64,000 nucleotides of DNA, taken from NCBI GenBank assembly GCA_016194905.1, contig JACQAP010000004.1, positions 92,908 through 156,907 of the forward strand, given 5' to 3'. A program made the position numbers and the translations under genes. This document shows positions 17,197 through 25,719 of this stretch, one piece after another. The DNA comes from Betaproteobacteria bacterium. GTDB taxonomy: Bacteria; Pseudomonadota; Gammaproteobacteria; Burkholderiales; JACQAP01. The notes beneath the pieces were generated by a model. The model was not told the DNA's origin. It ran no database searches and worked only from the letters and a program-made list of their open reading frames with translations. How positions within the stretch are numbered: the stretch's first letter is position 1; the number at the start of each line of letters is the position of its first letter.

Positions 17197-20100
17197 ATGA
17201 ATATCAGTGTCGACCTGCCCAGCACGCCGCAATTGAGGCTCCAATTCGCCCTGCGATTCGAGGATTTCTATCGCCGGGAAGGCCTGTTGCGGGTGGACGC
17301 GGCCTTTGTGGATTTCCTGGGTCAGGCGGAGCCGGCGCTACGTGAACGCCTGGAGTCCTTGCGCGGAAATCACCCACCGCTGCCGCCAAAGCAGGAATCG
17401 GAATTTCTGATCGCGGTAGCCGGCCATCTCGATGATTTCATCGCGCGCCTGTTCGGCATCGAAGACGAAGCAGGCGCACTGTCGGCACGTCATTTCGAAC
17501 TTGCGCCGCTGTATTCCTGCAAGCGGCTGTTCGTGCAACGCAAGGCCGTCAACACTTACAAGGCTGAGGCTGCTGCCGGTTTCGACGGTACCCGACTCGA
17601 AGCGCAGCTCGCTGCGTGGTTCGACGCCGACTTCAGCGAACTGGTGTTTGCGCGTCACGTTACCGCCTGGTTGAAAGATGAATCCGCCAACGCGGACAAG
17701 CTCGATGCTGCGTTGCGCTATGCAGCCTGGGCGGTGCATACGCACGAGGGACAGCACAAGCATCATGCGGGCGTGCTCTTCAAGATGCCGAAGAAGCTCG
17801 ACTTCCAGCGCCTGGTGCCGGCGGAAACGCACAACGAGAACGGCGTTACCGTCCACACGCTCTCCCACATCCGCCGGCGCCAAGGCTTCGCGCTCACGGA
17901 TTCCGGCACCGACCTGGTCGGCGCCCTGAACGAGACCAACTACTGCATCTGGTGCCATGAGCAGGAAAAGGATTCCTGCTCGCACGGATTGAAGGAGAAG
18001 CCCTCGTCCGCGGAGGCCAGGCCGGCATTCAAAAAAACCGTGTTCGGCGTGCCGCTTGCCGGTTGCCCGTTGGAAGAACGCATCTCCGAATTCCAGAAAC
18101 TCAAGACCGAAGGCGTGGCCGTCGGCGCGTTGGCGATGATCGCGCTGGACAATCCGATGGTCGCGGCGACAGGCCATCGCATCTGCAATGACTGCATGAA
18201 ATCCTGCATCTACCAGAAGCAGGAACCGGTCAACATCCCGCAGGCCGAGACGCGCACGCTCAAGGATGTGCTGGAGCTGCCTTGGGGCTTCGAGATCTAC
18301 TCGTTGCTCACGCGCTGGAATCCACTCGACCTGAAGCGGCCGTTCCCGCGTGCGGCGAGCGGCCGTCGCGTATTGATCGCCGGACTGGGTCCCGCGGGGT
18401 TCACCGTCGCCCATTACCTGATGAACGACGGCCACACCGTGGTGGGCGTGGATGGACTGAAAATCGAACCGCTGCCGGCCCAGTTCTCCGGAATCGATGC
18501 CTTTGGGACACGCGTGGCCTTCGAGCCCATCCACGACGTCGAGTCTCTGTACGAATCCCTTGACGACCGCATCATGGCCGGCTTTGGCGGCGTCGCCGAG
18601 TACGGCATCACGGTGCGCTGGGACAAGAATTTCCTCAAGCTGATCCGCCTGCTGTTGCAGCGCCGTGAGGAGTTCGCCTTGTTCGGCGGCGTGCGCTTCG
18701 GCGGCACGCTGGAGGTCGACGACGCTTTTTCCCTTGGCTTCGATCATGTCGTGCTGGCCGCCGGCGCCGGCCGTCCGACCGTGCTCGACATTCCCAACGG
18801 CCTGGCGCCCGGTGTGCGCACCGCATCCGATTTCCTGATGGCGCTGCAACTGACCGGCGCGGCGAAGAACGATTCGATCGCCAACATGCAACTGCGGCTG
18901 CCCGTCGTCGTAATCGGCGGCGGCCTGACCGCCGTCGACACCGCCACCGAGTCGCTGGCCTATTACCCGTTGCAGGTCGAAAAATTCCTCCGCCGCTACG
19001 AAACACTGTGCGCGGAGGGCGGCAAAGACAAAGTGCGCGCCTCGTGGAATGCGTCCGAGAGGAACATCGCCGAAGAGTGGCTGATCCACGCGCGGTTGCT
19101 GCGTGCTGAGCGCGCCAAGGCGGCCGAGGAAGGTCGGGAACCGCATCTCCTCGAACTGCTGCAGTCCTGGGGCGGAGTCACCATCGCCTATCGCAAGCGC
19201 CTGATCGACAGTCCTTCGTACACTCTCAACCACGAGGAAATCGAAAAAGCGCTGGAAGAAGGCGTCCGCTTTGCCGAGAACCTGACTCCCGCCGCTGTTG
19301 AAGTGGACGAGTTCGGTTATGCCAGCGGCCTGACCGTCACGAGCAAGACGACACGAGCGGACTGCACCACCGAGACCATCACCACTACGTTGCCGGCGCG
19401 GGCCGTGCTGGTTGCCGCCGGCACGCAGCCCAACACGGTGCTGGCACGCGAGGACGCGCACAACTTTCATCTCGACGGCCGCTATTTTCAGGCTTGCGAC
19501 GAAAACGGCGATCAGATCAAGCCGGAGAAAAGCGCCAAGCCGGCTACGCCACAAGTGTTGCTATCCCGTCGCCCGGATGGGCGCTTCGTCAGCTTCTTCG
19601 GCGACCTGCATCCTTCTTTCTTCGGCAACGTGGTCAAGGCCATGGGCGGTGCCAAGCAGGGTTATCCGTCGGTGAGCCGCGTGCTCGCCAAAACACAACC
19701 CGCCTATCCAGGTAACGATGCCGACTTCTTTGCCCGGCTCAACGACGAACTGCGCGCCACCGTGCATGAAGTCATCCGCCTTACCCCAACCATCGTCGAA
19801 GTCGTGGTGCGGGCGCCGCAGGCCGCCAGGAAATTCCGGCCCGGACAGTTCTACCGGCTGCAGAACTTCGAATCGCTGGCCAAGACAGCGGACGGTACAC
19901 GGCTGGCGATGGAAGGCCTGGCGCTGACCGGCGCCTGGGTGGACCGGGACAAGGGACTGGTCTCCACGATCGTGCTGGAAATGGGCGGGTCTTCGGATCT
20001 GTGCGCATTGCTCAAGCCCGGCGAACCCGTGATCCTCATGGGCCCAACCGGTTCCCCGACCGAGATCCTCGCGAACGAGACCGTGACGCTGGTCGGCGGT

Positions 20101-20727
20101 GGTTTGGGCAATGCGGTGCTGTTTTCGATCGGGCAGGCTTTGCGCGCCGCCGGCTCGCGCGTGCTGTACTTCGCCGGCTACAAGAAAATCATCGACCGCT
20201 ACAAGGTCGCGGAAATCGAAGCTGCGGCCGACGTCGTCATATGGTGCTGCGACGAGGCGCCCGGATTTGCACCGGCCCGCCCCGGCGACCGCAGCTTCGT
20301 CGGCAATATCGTGCAGGCAATGGCGGCTTATGCCGCCGGCAAGCTGGGCGAGCAGCCCATCGCATTCAGTGCCGCGGATCGCATCATTGCGATCGGTTCA
20401 GACCGCATGATGGCGGCAGTGGCCAAGGCGCGCCATGGCGTACTGGCGGCTCACCTGAAGCCGCATCATTTTGCGATTGGCTCGATCAACTCGCCGATGC
20501 AATGCATGATGAAGGAGATCTGCGCACAGTGCCTGCAGCCGCAGGTGGATCCGGTCTCCGGCGAACGCTCTTACGTGTTCTCCTGCTTCAACCAGGATCA
20601 GCCGCTCGATCGCGTTGATTTCGCCGGTCTCGCCGCGCGGCTCGCGCAGAACTCGGTACAGGAAAAGCTGACCGCGCAATGGATCGACCGTTGCCTAACC
20701 CACGCCGGCCACCGGCCGCCTACCTAA
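17197..20727 (+). CDS. Giant fused flavoprotein: Cys-rich domain, GltD-like oxidoreductase and PyrK-like reductase
   Basis: A single 1176-residue polypeptide. Residues 1-370 form an unassigned region with seven cysteines suited to iron-sulfur clusters (C250, C253, C261, C290, C330, C333, C337). A GltD-like dinucleotide-binding flavoprotein follows: the FAD loop GLGPAGF is at about 396-402 and a second Rossmann motif, VVIGGGLTAVDTA, at about 571-583. From about 857 the chain is an FNR/PyrK-type module: RKFRPGQFYRL, GPTGSPTEI, LVGGGLGNAV, then C1104-x5-C1110-x2-C1113-x16-C1130, the [2Fe-2S] pattern of PyrK/HydG subunits. It probably moves electrons between NAD(P)H and a ferredoxin or quinone; the substrate is unknown. 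It lies 96 nt after pyrD. Confidence 0.85.
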   Translation: MNISVDLPSTPQLRLQFALRFEDFYRREGLLRVDAAFVDFLGQAEPALRERLESLRGNHPPLPPKQESEFLIAVAGHLDDFIARLFGIEDEAGALSARHFELAPLYSCKRLFVQRKAVNTYKAEAAAGFDGTRLEAQLAAWFDADFSELVFARHVTAWLKDESANADKLDAALRYAAWAVHTHEGQHKHHAGVLFKMPKKLDFQRLVPAETHNENGVTVHTLSHIRRRQGFALTDSGTDLVGALNETNYCIWCHEQEKDSCSHGLKEKPSSAEARPAFKKTVFGVPLAGCPLEERISEFQKLKTEGVAVGALAMIALDNPMVAATGHRICNDCMKSCIYQKQEPVNIPQAETRTLKDVLELPWGFEIYSLLTRWNPLDLKRPFPRAASGRRVLIAGLGPAGFTVAHYLMNDGHTVVGVDGLKIEPLPAQFSGIDAFGTRVAFEPIHDVESLYESLDDRIMAGFGGVAEYGITVRWDKNFLKLIRLLLQRREEFALFGGVRFGGTLEVDDAFSLGFDHVVLAAGAGRPTVLDIPNGLAPGVRTASDFLMALQLTGAAKNDSIANMQLRLPVVVIGGGLTAVDTATESLAYYPLQVEKFLRRYETLCAEGGKDKVRASWNASERNIAEEWLIHARLLRAERAKAAEEGREPHLLELLQSWGGVTIAYRKRLIDSPSYTLNHEEIEKALEEGVRFAENLTPAAVEVDEFGYASGLTVTSKTTRADCTTETITTTLPARAVLVAAGTQPNTVLAREDAHNFHLDGRYFQACDENGDQIKPEKSAKPATPQVLLSRRPDGRFVSFFGDLHPSFFGNVVKAMGGAKQGYPSVSRVLAKTQPAYPGNDADFFARLNDELRATVHEVIRLTPTIVEVVVRAPQAARKFRPGQFYRLQNFESLAKTADGTRLAMEGLALTGAWVDRDKGLVSTIVLEMGGSSDLCALLKPGEPVILMGPTGSPTEILANETVTLVGGGLGNAVLFSIGQALRAAGSRVLYFAGYKKIIDRYKVAEIEAAADVVIWCCDEAPGFAPARPGDRSFVGNIVQAMAAYAAGKLGEQPIAFSAADRIIAIGSDRMMAAVAKARHGVLAAHLKPHHFAIGSINSPMQCMMKEICAQCLQPQVDPVSGERSYVFSCFNQDQPLDRVDFAGLAARLAQNSVQEKLTAQWIDRCLTHAGHRPPT

Positions 20728-20735
20728 AACAATTC

Positions 20736-20956
20736 TTCACCGCGAAGGCGCGAAGGCGCAAAGGGAACGCAAAGGACTGCGAAATTGAAGAGTATGCGGG
20801 AGCGGTTTGTGGCCGGTTCGAAAATTGACCACGTTGGTTGCTACCGATAAGCAACCGCATCCAGTTCCTCCCTTGGCCAACCGATCAACCTCTTGATCCC
20901 CGTTTAGCTTGCTTTCCTTTGCGTCCTCTTTGCGCCTTCGCGCCTTTGCGGTTCAT
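20736..20956. repeat. Intergenic palindromic element A (AAGGCGC type)
   Basis: The left arm (20736-20776) and right arm (20911-20956) are near-perfect inverted repeats built of short units: ACCGC, AAGGCGCGAAGGCGCAAAG, then ACGCAAAGGA. The ~135-bp interior has no ORF. The same terminal units recur in elements B and C. Confidence 0.85.
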
Positions 20957-20979
20957 TGCAGTAGTGGTTTAATCCTGCC

Positions 20980-21651
20980 GTGAAGCCCGAACTCATCGAC
21001 GTTATCGACGCGCTGCTGCCGCAAACCCAGTGCACGAAATGCGGATATCAGGGCTGTCGTCCGTACGCGGAGGCCCTTGCCCACGGCGATGCCGACATCA
21101 ATCAGTGCCCGCCGGGTGGTGCCGCGGGAATTCGCAAACTCGCGCGTCTGCTCGGCCGCCCGGAAAAACCACTCAACCCGTCGAACGGCTCGGAGACAGC
21201 ACGCGCTGCCGCATTGATCGACGAGTCGCGCTGCATCGGCTGCATGCTGTGCATCGAGGCCTGCCCGGTCGATGCCATTGTCGGCACCGCGAAACGCATG
21301 CACACGGTGCTCACCGAGTCCTGTACCGGCTGCGAACTGTGTCTTCCGCCCTGTCCAGTGGATTGCATCGATATGATCGATCTGGATACGCTGGCGCAAC
21401 GCGGCAATCGTCATGCCGTGTTGCTGGCGGCACAATCGGTCGAGGACATGGCAGCGAACGCGAGGGAGCGATTCGGTTTTCATGAGTTTCGCCTCGCGCG
21501 CGCGATCGAGGAGCGCGATCAGCGGCTGTCAGAGAAAGCGCTCGACAAGCGCTTGCACCTGGAGCCGCCGCCGGGCAGTCACGATCCCGATCGTAAGAAG
21601 GCCGCCGTGCAAGCCGCGATCGAGCGCGCCCGCGCGCGCCGCGCCGGGTAA
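20980..21651 (+). CDS. RnfB-like electron-transport ferredoxin, soluble form
   Basis: A 223-residue iron-sulfur protein. The N-terminal RnfB-type cluster motif is C18-x2-C21-x4-C26 with C43 ([12 protein letters not shown] and INQCPPGG). Two 4Fe-4S ferredoxin motifs follow, [12 protein letters not shown] and [12 protein letters not shown]. True RnfB/RsxB starts with a membrane helix, which is missing here, and no other rnf gene is nearby. The start is GTG at 20980. Genes of this kind are commonly placed directly before nth in betaproteobacteria. It could carry electrons to or from the fused flavoprotein upstream, but that is inference. Confidence 0.87.
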   Translation: MKPELIDVIDALLPQTQCTKCGYQGCRPYAEALAHGDADINQCPPGGAAGIRKLARLLGRPEKPLNPSNGSETARAAALIDESRCIGCMLCIEACPVDAIVGTAKRMHTVLTESCTGCELCLPPCPVDCIDMIDLDTLAQRGNRHAVLLAAQSVEDMAANARERFGFHEFRLARAIEERDQRLSEKALDKRLHLEPPPGSHDPDRKKAAVQAAIERARARRAG

Positions 21652-21666
21652 ACCTAAGGCGAGATA

Positions 21667-21839
21667 TTTTGCCGCCAAGGCGCAAAGAACGCCAAGAAGG
21701 CCGAATACTCAAACTGAACCAGCATTGGGACACGTTGAGCGGCAAACCACAACTTCAATCGCGTGAGTGTCTTCTCCACGCACCTTGTGATTTTTGTTAT
21801 CAAGTTTTTCTTGGCGCTCTTGGCGTCTTGGCGGTTAAG
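21667..21839. repeat. Intergenic palindromic element B (AAGGCGC/CCAAG type)
   Basis: The left arm GCCGCCAAGGCGCAAAGAAC at 21671 on is inverted as CTTGGCGCTCTTGGCGTCTTGGCGGTTAAG at 21810-21839. It fills most of the gap between the RnfB-like gene and nth, ending 14 nt before the nth start codon. Confidence 0.8.
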
Positions 21840-21853
21840 TTGCGGATTTTGAG

Positions 21854-22510
21854 ATGAACTCGACGAAAAGAACAGAAATCTTCCGCAGGCTGCGAGAGGC
21901 CAATCCAGCGCCGACCACCGAACTCATCTATCAGACGCCGTTCGAGCTGCTGATCTCGGTCATCCTGTCGGCGCAAGCAACCGACAAGAGCGTCAACCTG
22001 GCCACCGCGCAGCTGTTTCCACTGGCCAGCACCCCGCAAAAAATCCTCGCGCTCGGCGAATCCGGACTAACGCCTTACATCCAGCGCATCGGACTGTATC
22101 GCACGAAGGCAAAGAACGTCATCGCGACTTGCGCCCTCCTGGTGAGAAAGTTCGGTGGCGACGTGCCGTCGAATCGCGAGGACCTCGAAAGCCTGCCGGG
22201 CGTCGGCAGAAAGACCGCGAACGTCGTCTTGAATACCGCTTTCGGCCAGCCGACGATCGCGGTAGATACCCATATCTTCCGCGTCGCCAATCGCACCGGC
22301 ATCGCGCCGGGCAAGAACGTCGTCGAGGTGGAGAATCGCCTGCTGAAATTCGTGCCCGAGGAATTTCGACGCGATGCACACCATTGGCTGATCCTGCACG
22401 GGCGCTACGTCTGCAAGGCACGGCGGCCGGAATGTCCGGCCTGCTTGATCCGTGACCTCTGCGAGTTCAAGTCCAAGACCAAAGGCGATGTTCAATCCGT
22501 CGCGCGCTGA
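21854..22510 (+). CDS. nth: Endonuclease III
   Basis: A 218-residue DNA glycosylase/AP lyase of base excision repair. The helix-hairpin-helix LPGVGRKTANVV includes the catalytic Lys, and VDTHIFRVANR includes the catalytic Asp. The C-terminal 4Fe-4S motif CKARRPECPACLIRDLC has the spacing C-x6-C-x2-C-x5-C. ATG at 21854. It overlaps the following DUF1841 gene by 23 nt. Confidence 0.97.
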   Translation: MNSTKRTEIFRRLREANPAPTTELIYQTPFELLISVILSAQATDKSVNLATAQLFPLASTPQKILALGESGLTPYIQRIGLYRTKAKNVIATCALLVRKFGGDVPSNREDLESLPGVGRKTANVVLNTAFGQPTIAVDTHIFRVANRTGIAPGKNVVEVENRLLKFVPEEFRRDAHHWLILHGRYVCKARRPECPACLIRDLCEFKSKTKGDVQSVAR

Positions 22511-22916
22511 CGCTCGCCGTTTTTTCTTCGAGGCCTGGGGCAAGTATCGCTCGCAGGCGCCCCTGGAAGGACTGGAACGCACCGCTGTGGAGATCATCCT
22601 GCTGCACCCCGAGCACCATACTTTGCTCGACGAGGCGCAGCGCAACCTGGATCGGGACTTTTCCCCGGAGAGCGGCGCGATCAATCCCTTTCTGCATCTG
22701 TCACTGCACCTCGCAATCGCGGAGCAGTTGTCGATCGACCAGCCGCGCGGCATCAATGCCGCGTATCGTGAACTGGCCAACCGCGCCGCATCCGAACACG
22801 ATGCCCTGCACGTGCTGCTGGAGTGTCTCGGTGAAATGGTGTGGCGCGCGCAGCGTGACCGCGCCGCGCCGGATGAAGCCGCCTATCTCGAATGCATCCG
22901 TTGCGGACTCGGATAG
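22488..22916 (+). CDS. DUF1841 family protein
   Basis: A 142-residue cytoplasmic protein starting MFNPSRADARRFFFEAWGKY. It contains IILLHPEHHTLLDE, NPFLHLSLHLAIAEQL and HDALHVLLECLGEMVW. Its His-rich helices (HPEHH, HLSLH) could bind metal. The family is widespread in beta- and gammaproteobacteria with unknown function, usually next to nth. The ATG at 22488 lies inside the end of nth, so translation is coupled. A strong bidirectional terminator follows. Confidence 0.88.
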   Translation: MFNPSRADARRFFFEAWGKYRSQAPLEGLERTAVEIILLHPEHHTLLDEAQRNLDRDFSPESGAINPFLHLSLHLAIAEQLSIDQPRGINAAYRELANRAASEHDALHVLLECLGEMVWRAQRDRAAPDEAAYLECIRCGLG

Positions 22917-22937
22917 CAATCGCGCATCGACGCGCAT

Positions 22938-22966
22938 AAAAAAAGGAGCCGGTGGCTCCTTTTTTT
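22938..22966. terminator. Bidirectional intrinsic terminator
   Basis: The stem AAAAAAAGGAGCC / GGCTCCTTTTTTT with loop GGT has T-runs on both strands. It ends the rnfB-like/nth/DUF1841 transcript and the minus-strand cytochrome/SoxYZ operon. Confidence 0.93.
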
Positions 22967-22988
22967 CAAAATCGAGGCAACCGAAAGC

Positions 22989-23321
22989 TCAGTATTTGAC
23001 CTTGAGATGGCCGCTCAGACCGGCGAAATACGTCGCCAGATCCTTCATATCCTGTTTGGACAGGTTCTGTGCTTGTGGACCCATCAGCGGATTCTTGCGC
23101 TTGCCGGACTTGTAGTCGCGCAACGCCTTTTCCAGATAGTCATTCGGTTGGCCAGCCAGTCTCGGATATTCGGGGGACAGCGGTGTGTTGCCATCGGCGC
23201 CATGACAGGCGCTACAGACGGCAGCTTTTTCCTTGCCCTTCGCCGCATCTCCTCCGGCGACAGCGTTGCCGGCCACGACCAACCCGGCCACGGCAATCAT
23301 CGCGATCCACAACTTGTTCAT
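22989..23321 (-). CDS. Class I cytochrome c, small periplasmic
   Basis: A 110-residue c-type cytochrome. The signal peptide MNKLWIAMIAVAGLVVAGNAVA precedes a single heme site CSACH and a distal Met in NPLMGPQAQNLS. It is about 90 residues when mature, of the cytochrome c553/c4-half type. It is the last gene of a minus-strand cluster with a second cytochrome, the SoxYZ-like carrier and a metallohydrolase. A role as electron acceptor for a PQQ dehydrogenase or for the SoxYZ-like carrier is plausible, inferred from context. Confidence 0.92.
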   Translation of the reverse strand: MNKLWIAMIAVAGLVVAGNAVAGGDAAKGKEKAAVCSACHGADGNTPLSPEYPRLAGQPNDYLEKALRDYKSGKRKNPLMGPQAQNLSKQDMKDLATYFAGLSGHLKVKY

Positions 23322-23349
23322 ATCTTCCCTTTTCAAATCTCGAACGGGC

Positions 23350-23673
23350 TTACTTGCCCGAATAGTACGCAGCCAGGTCGGCCATATCCTGCTCGGACAG
23401 GCTGGCGGCAATCGCCCTCATGGTCGGATGCTGGCGGTCGCCGGCCTTGTAGGCCTTCAATGCGTTCACGATGTAGCCCGCATTCTGTCCACCGAGCTTG
23501 GGTACATGGTAAGTCTCCGGATAGGCGGTGCGAAACCCGGCGATGCCGTGGCATCCGGCGCACATGGCCGTCTTGTTCTTGCCTGCCGCGGCATCCCCTT
23601 CCGCGTGCAGCGGAGCGGATAGTATCGACAGGACGGAAGCAAGACAGGCGATCGTGAAAGTGCGGATATTCAT
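23350..23673 (-). CDS. Class I cytochrome c, small periplasmic (second copy)
   Basis: A 107-residue cytochrome: signal peptide MNIRTFTIACLASVLSILSAPLHA, heme site CAGCH, distal Met in HPTMRAIAASLS. It resembles the neighbouring cytochrome in length and layout (shared GDAAAGK / GDAAKGK start and LSxQDMxDLAxYxxG end), so the two are probably tandem duplicates. Two adjacent mono-heme proteins can replace a di-heme c4. The start is the ATG at 23673; the frame is open upstream. A gap of ~118 nt separates it from the SoxYZ-like gene. Confidence 0.92.
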   Translation of the reverse strand: MNIRTFTIACLASVLSILSAPLHAEGDAAAGKNKTAMCAGCHGIAGFRTAYPETYHVPKLGGQNAGYIVNALKAYKAGDRQHPTMRAIAASLSEQDMADLAAYYSGK

Positions 23674-23791
23674 GGCTTGGAACTTCCTTGGTGAACTTCC
23701 CCGGTTCGGGACAGTCAATCGCGACTAAAAAACCGCGCAACTCTATCCGAAGCGGCCTGGCCGGTCAACGTTGGCGCCCGGGCGTCGCGAA

Positions 23792-24625
23792 TCAGCCGCC
23801 GGGCATCGGCACGCCTTCGGAAATGTCCATCGAATGGCTGAATTTGCGGTCATGGGTATCCTCCACTTCGATCTTCAATTCCCCTTTTTCCTCGGGAGTG
23901 AAGAAGAAGCGGAAGTTCGGATTGTCCGACAGCGAAAAATCCACCTCCGCATCCAACACCGGCTTGCCACCAAACGTCACCTTCACGCTGCGCACGAATT
24001 GGGGTACCTGGCCCTCTACAAAATCCGCGGCGAGCGGCGATTCGTTCGGGTGGCGGATCATGAGCTGGACCAGATTGGGCTTGTGGTAGGTGATCGCCTC
24101 GTCATCGAAACGCAACTTCATTTTGCCCAGCAGGGATTCCGACAGTTTTTTGCCGTTGGGCGCAGAGCAGCCGCCCGCAGCCTTGACCCAGCGCTGCGAC
24201 ATGTACAACCTTCCGTCGTTCATCTCGGCCACCGCCCTGACGAAGCTGTAGTCCTCGAAGCGCAGCCGCGTCTCGACCTGGGCGCGACCGCTGTCCGGGG
24301 TGAAATGGAAGACGCCTGCGGTCGGCGACGGATTGCGCTCCACGATCACGTAAATCGATTTGATGTATTCCTTTTCGGTCTGGTCGATCTGCGCCCTGAC
24401 CATCACCGGAACCGTGGAAGCGTCGTCGGCACGCACGTTCAGGTAGACGCGGATGATGTCGCGCGCATCGGGATTGATGACGCGGTCGGCGAACATGAGT
24501 TGCCGGATCGGGCCCCAGTACGGGCTCTGCGCCGGATCCGGCTCGGCCTTTTCGTTGGCGTAAGCCGGCGCGATTGCAAGCACGGCCAGAAGGCCGGCTG
24601 CCGCCAGGCGCAAACAGATTTTCAT
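23792..24625 (-). CDS. Quinoprotein dehydrogenase-associated SoxYZ-like carrier (fused SoxY-SoxZ)
   Basis: A 277-residue periplasmic protein: signal peptide ending AYA, then a SoxY-like half (about 30-160) and a SoxZ-like half (about 175-277) in one chain. The carrier cysteine is C153 in AAGGCSAPNG, replacing the GGCGG tail of true SoxY. In the Sox system this cysteine carries sulfur intermediates. The fused form is known only as a family found with quinoprotein dehydrogenases and its cargo is unknown. A GGGGGAGA ribosome-binding site precedes the ATG. No soxA, soxX, soxB or soxCD genes are nearby. Confidence 0.85.
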   Translation of the reverse strand: MKICLRLAAAGLLAVLAIAPAYANEKAEPDPAQSPYWGPIRQLMFADRVINPDARDIIRVYLNVRADDASTVPVMVRAQIDQTEKEYIKSIYVIVERNPSPTAGVFHFTPDSGRAQVETRLRFEDYSFVRAVAEMNDGRLYMSQRWVKAAGGCSAPNGKKLSESLLGKMKLRFDDEAITYHKPNLVQLMIRHPNESPLAADFVEGQVPQFVRSVKVTFGGKPVLDAEVDFSLSDNPNFRFFFTPEEKGELKIEVEDTHDRKFSHSMDISEGVPMPGG

Positions 24626-24696
24626 TCCCGTCTCCCCCTGTTCCTAGCAACTCACAGAGTATACCGCGTCAATGGGCGTACCCATTTTCCGGATCC

Positions 24697-25647
24697 TTAT
24701 TCCCATTCCAGTTCGGCGAAGGCCGTCGTCACATTGCGGCGATGGAACAGGTCGAAAGCCGCCCAGTTGCCTGCTTCGGAAAGCCCGACTTCGTCGGTGG
24801 CCTGCTGAATGGTCTTGCGACTGCGGATGGCGGCACGGGTTTCATCCAGTATCACCGTGAAGTAGCGTTGCTGTGCGTCCAGCGCCTTCGGCCACGGCAG
24901 GTCGCTGCGTCCATGGCCGGGCATGTAGTGATCCGCCGCAATGGTGCGCAAATCCTTCATGACGGCAAGGAAACCGGTGATGGTGCCGTCGATCACCGGC
25001 GTGTGACCGACGAACAGCAGATCGGACAACCACAACGTGCGGGTCGGCGCGTCGAATACCGTCAGGTCGTCGTCGGTATGCGCCGGAGGCCAGGCCTGCA
25101 TGACGACCGTCCTGCCGCCGAGGTCGAGTTCCAGCCGTTCCCTGACCAGCAGCGTCGGCCCGACGATCTCCGATCCTGCCGCAGCCGTGCCGAGGTCGCG
25201 TTGTAGCGAGTTCACGTACGAACGGGCGCGCGCGGCCAGTTGCGCAGGATAGTTTTCATGCGCGATGAACTGTGCATGATCATCGAGGAAGGCCGCGGCT
25301 CCAAAGAAATGATCCGGGTGCACATGGGTCAGCACGACATAGCAGACCGGCAGCGGCGTGACCCGGCGAATCGCCTGCCGCAACGCACGACCCACCGGCA
25401 GGGATCCGCCGGCATCGACCGCCAGCACGCATTGGTCGCCGACGATAAAACCGATGTTGGCGTTGTCGCCGAGATTGTCCGCGGAGCGTTCGTCGAAACT
25501 GCCGTAGTGAACGTAATTGCCGGGAGCGACTTCGGTAACGTCGAAATTTGCGATTGACCGGGTGTCCGCAGCGAAAGCAGAGTCCGCGGTCGCTGCCGCA
25601 AGGCACGCAATGGCTACCGCGGCGAAGGTTGTGATCGGGGAATGCAT
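24697..25647 (-). CDS. Quinoprotein relay system zinc metallohydrolase (SoxH-related, intact active site)
   Basis: A 316-residue exported metallo-beta-lactamase-fold hydrolase. The signal peptide ends near AFA. All metal ligands are present: H108-x-H110-x-D112-H113 in THVHPDHFFG, H190 in PPAHTDDD, D209 in LSDLLF and H245 in PGHGRS. It belongs to the SoxH-related group associated with PQQ enzymes. It starts the minus-strand operon (hydrolase, SoxYZ-like carrier, two cytochromes) and is divergent from a second, degenerate member 72 nt away. The substrate is unknown; a thioester or persulfide on the SoxYZ-like cysteine is a reasonable guess. Confidence 0.85.
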   Translation of the reverse strand: MHSPITTFAAVAIACLAAATADSAFAADTRSIANFDVTEVAPGNYVHYGSFDERSADNLGDNANIGFIVGDQCVLAVDAGGSLPVGRALRQAIRRVTPLPVCYVVLTHVHPDHFFGAAAFLDDHAQFIAHENYPAQLAARARSYVNSLQRDLGTAAAGSEIVGPTLLVRERLELDLGGRTVVMQAWPPAHTDDDLTVFDAPTRTLWLSDLLFVGHTPVIDGTITGFLAVMKDLRTIAADHYMPGHGRSDLPWPKALDAQQRYFTVILDETRAAIRSRKTIQQATDEVGLSEAGNWAAFDLFHRRNVTTAFAELEWE

Positions 25648-25719
25648 CGAATCGGTATGTTAAAGCAGAAAGACATGCCCGCCTTGCCCTTGTCGCCCGC
25701 CTCGTTTACGGTATGACCG

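Noticed and set aside
17338..19554. A 738-codon open frame on the minus strand
   Set aside because: It lies wholly inside the fused flavoprotein gene, whose plus-strand product has clear FAD, NAD and iron-sulfur motifs. The antisense product has no recognisable domain. Long antisense frames are expected in GC-rich DNA.
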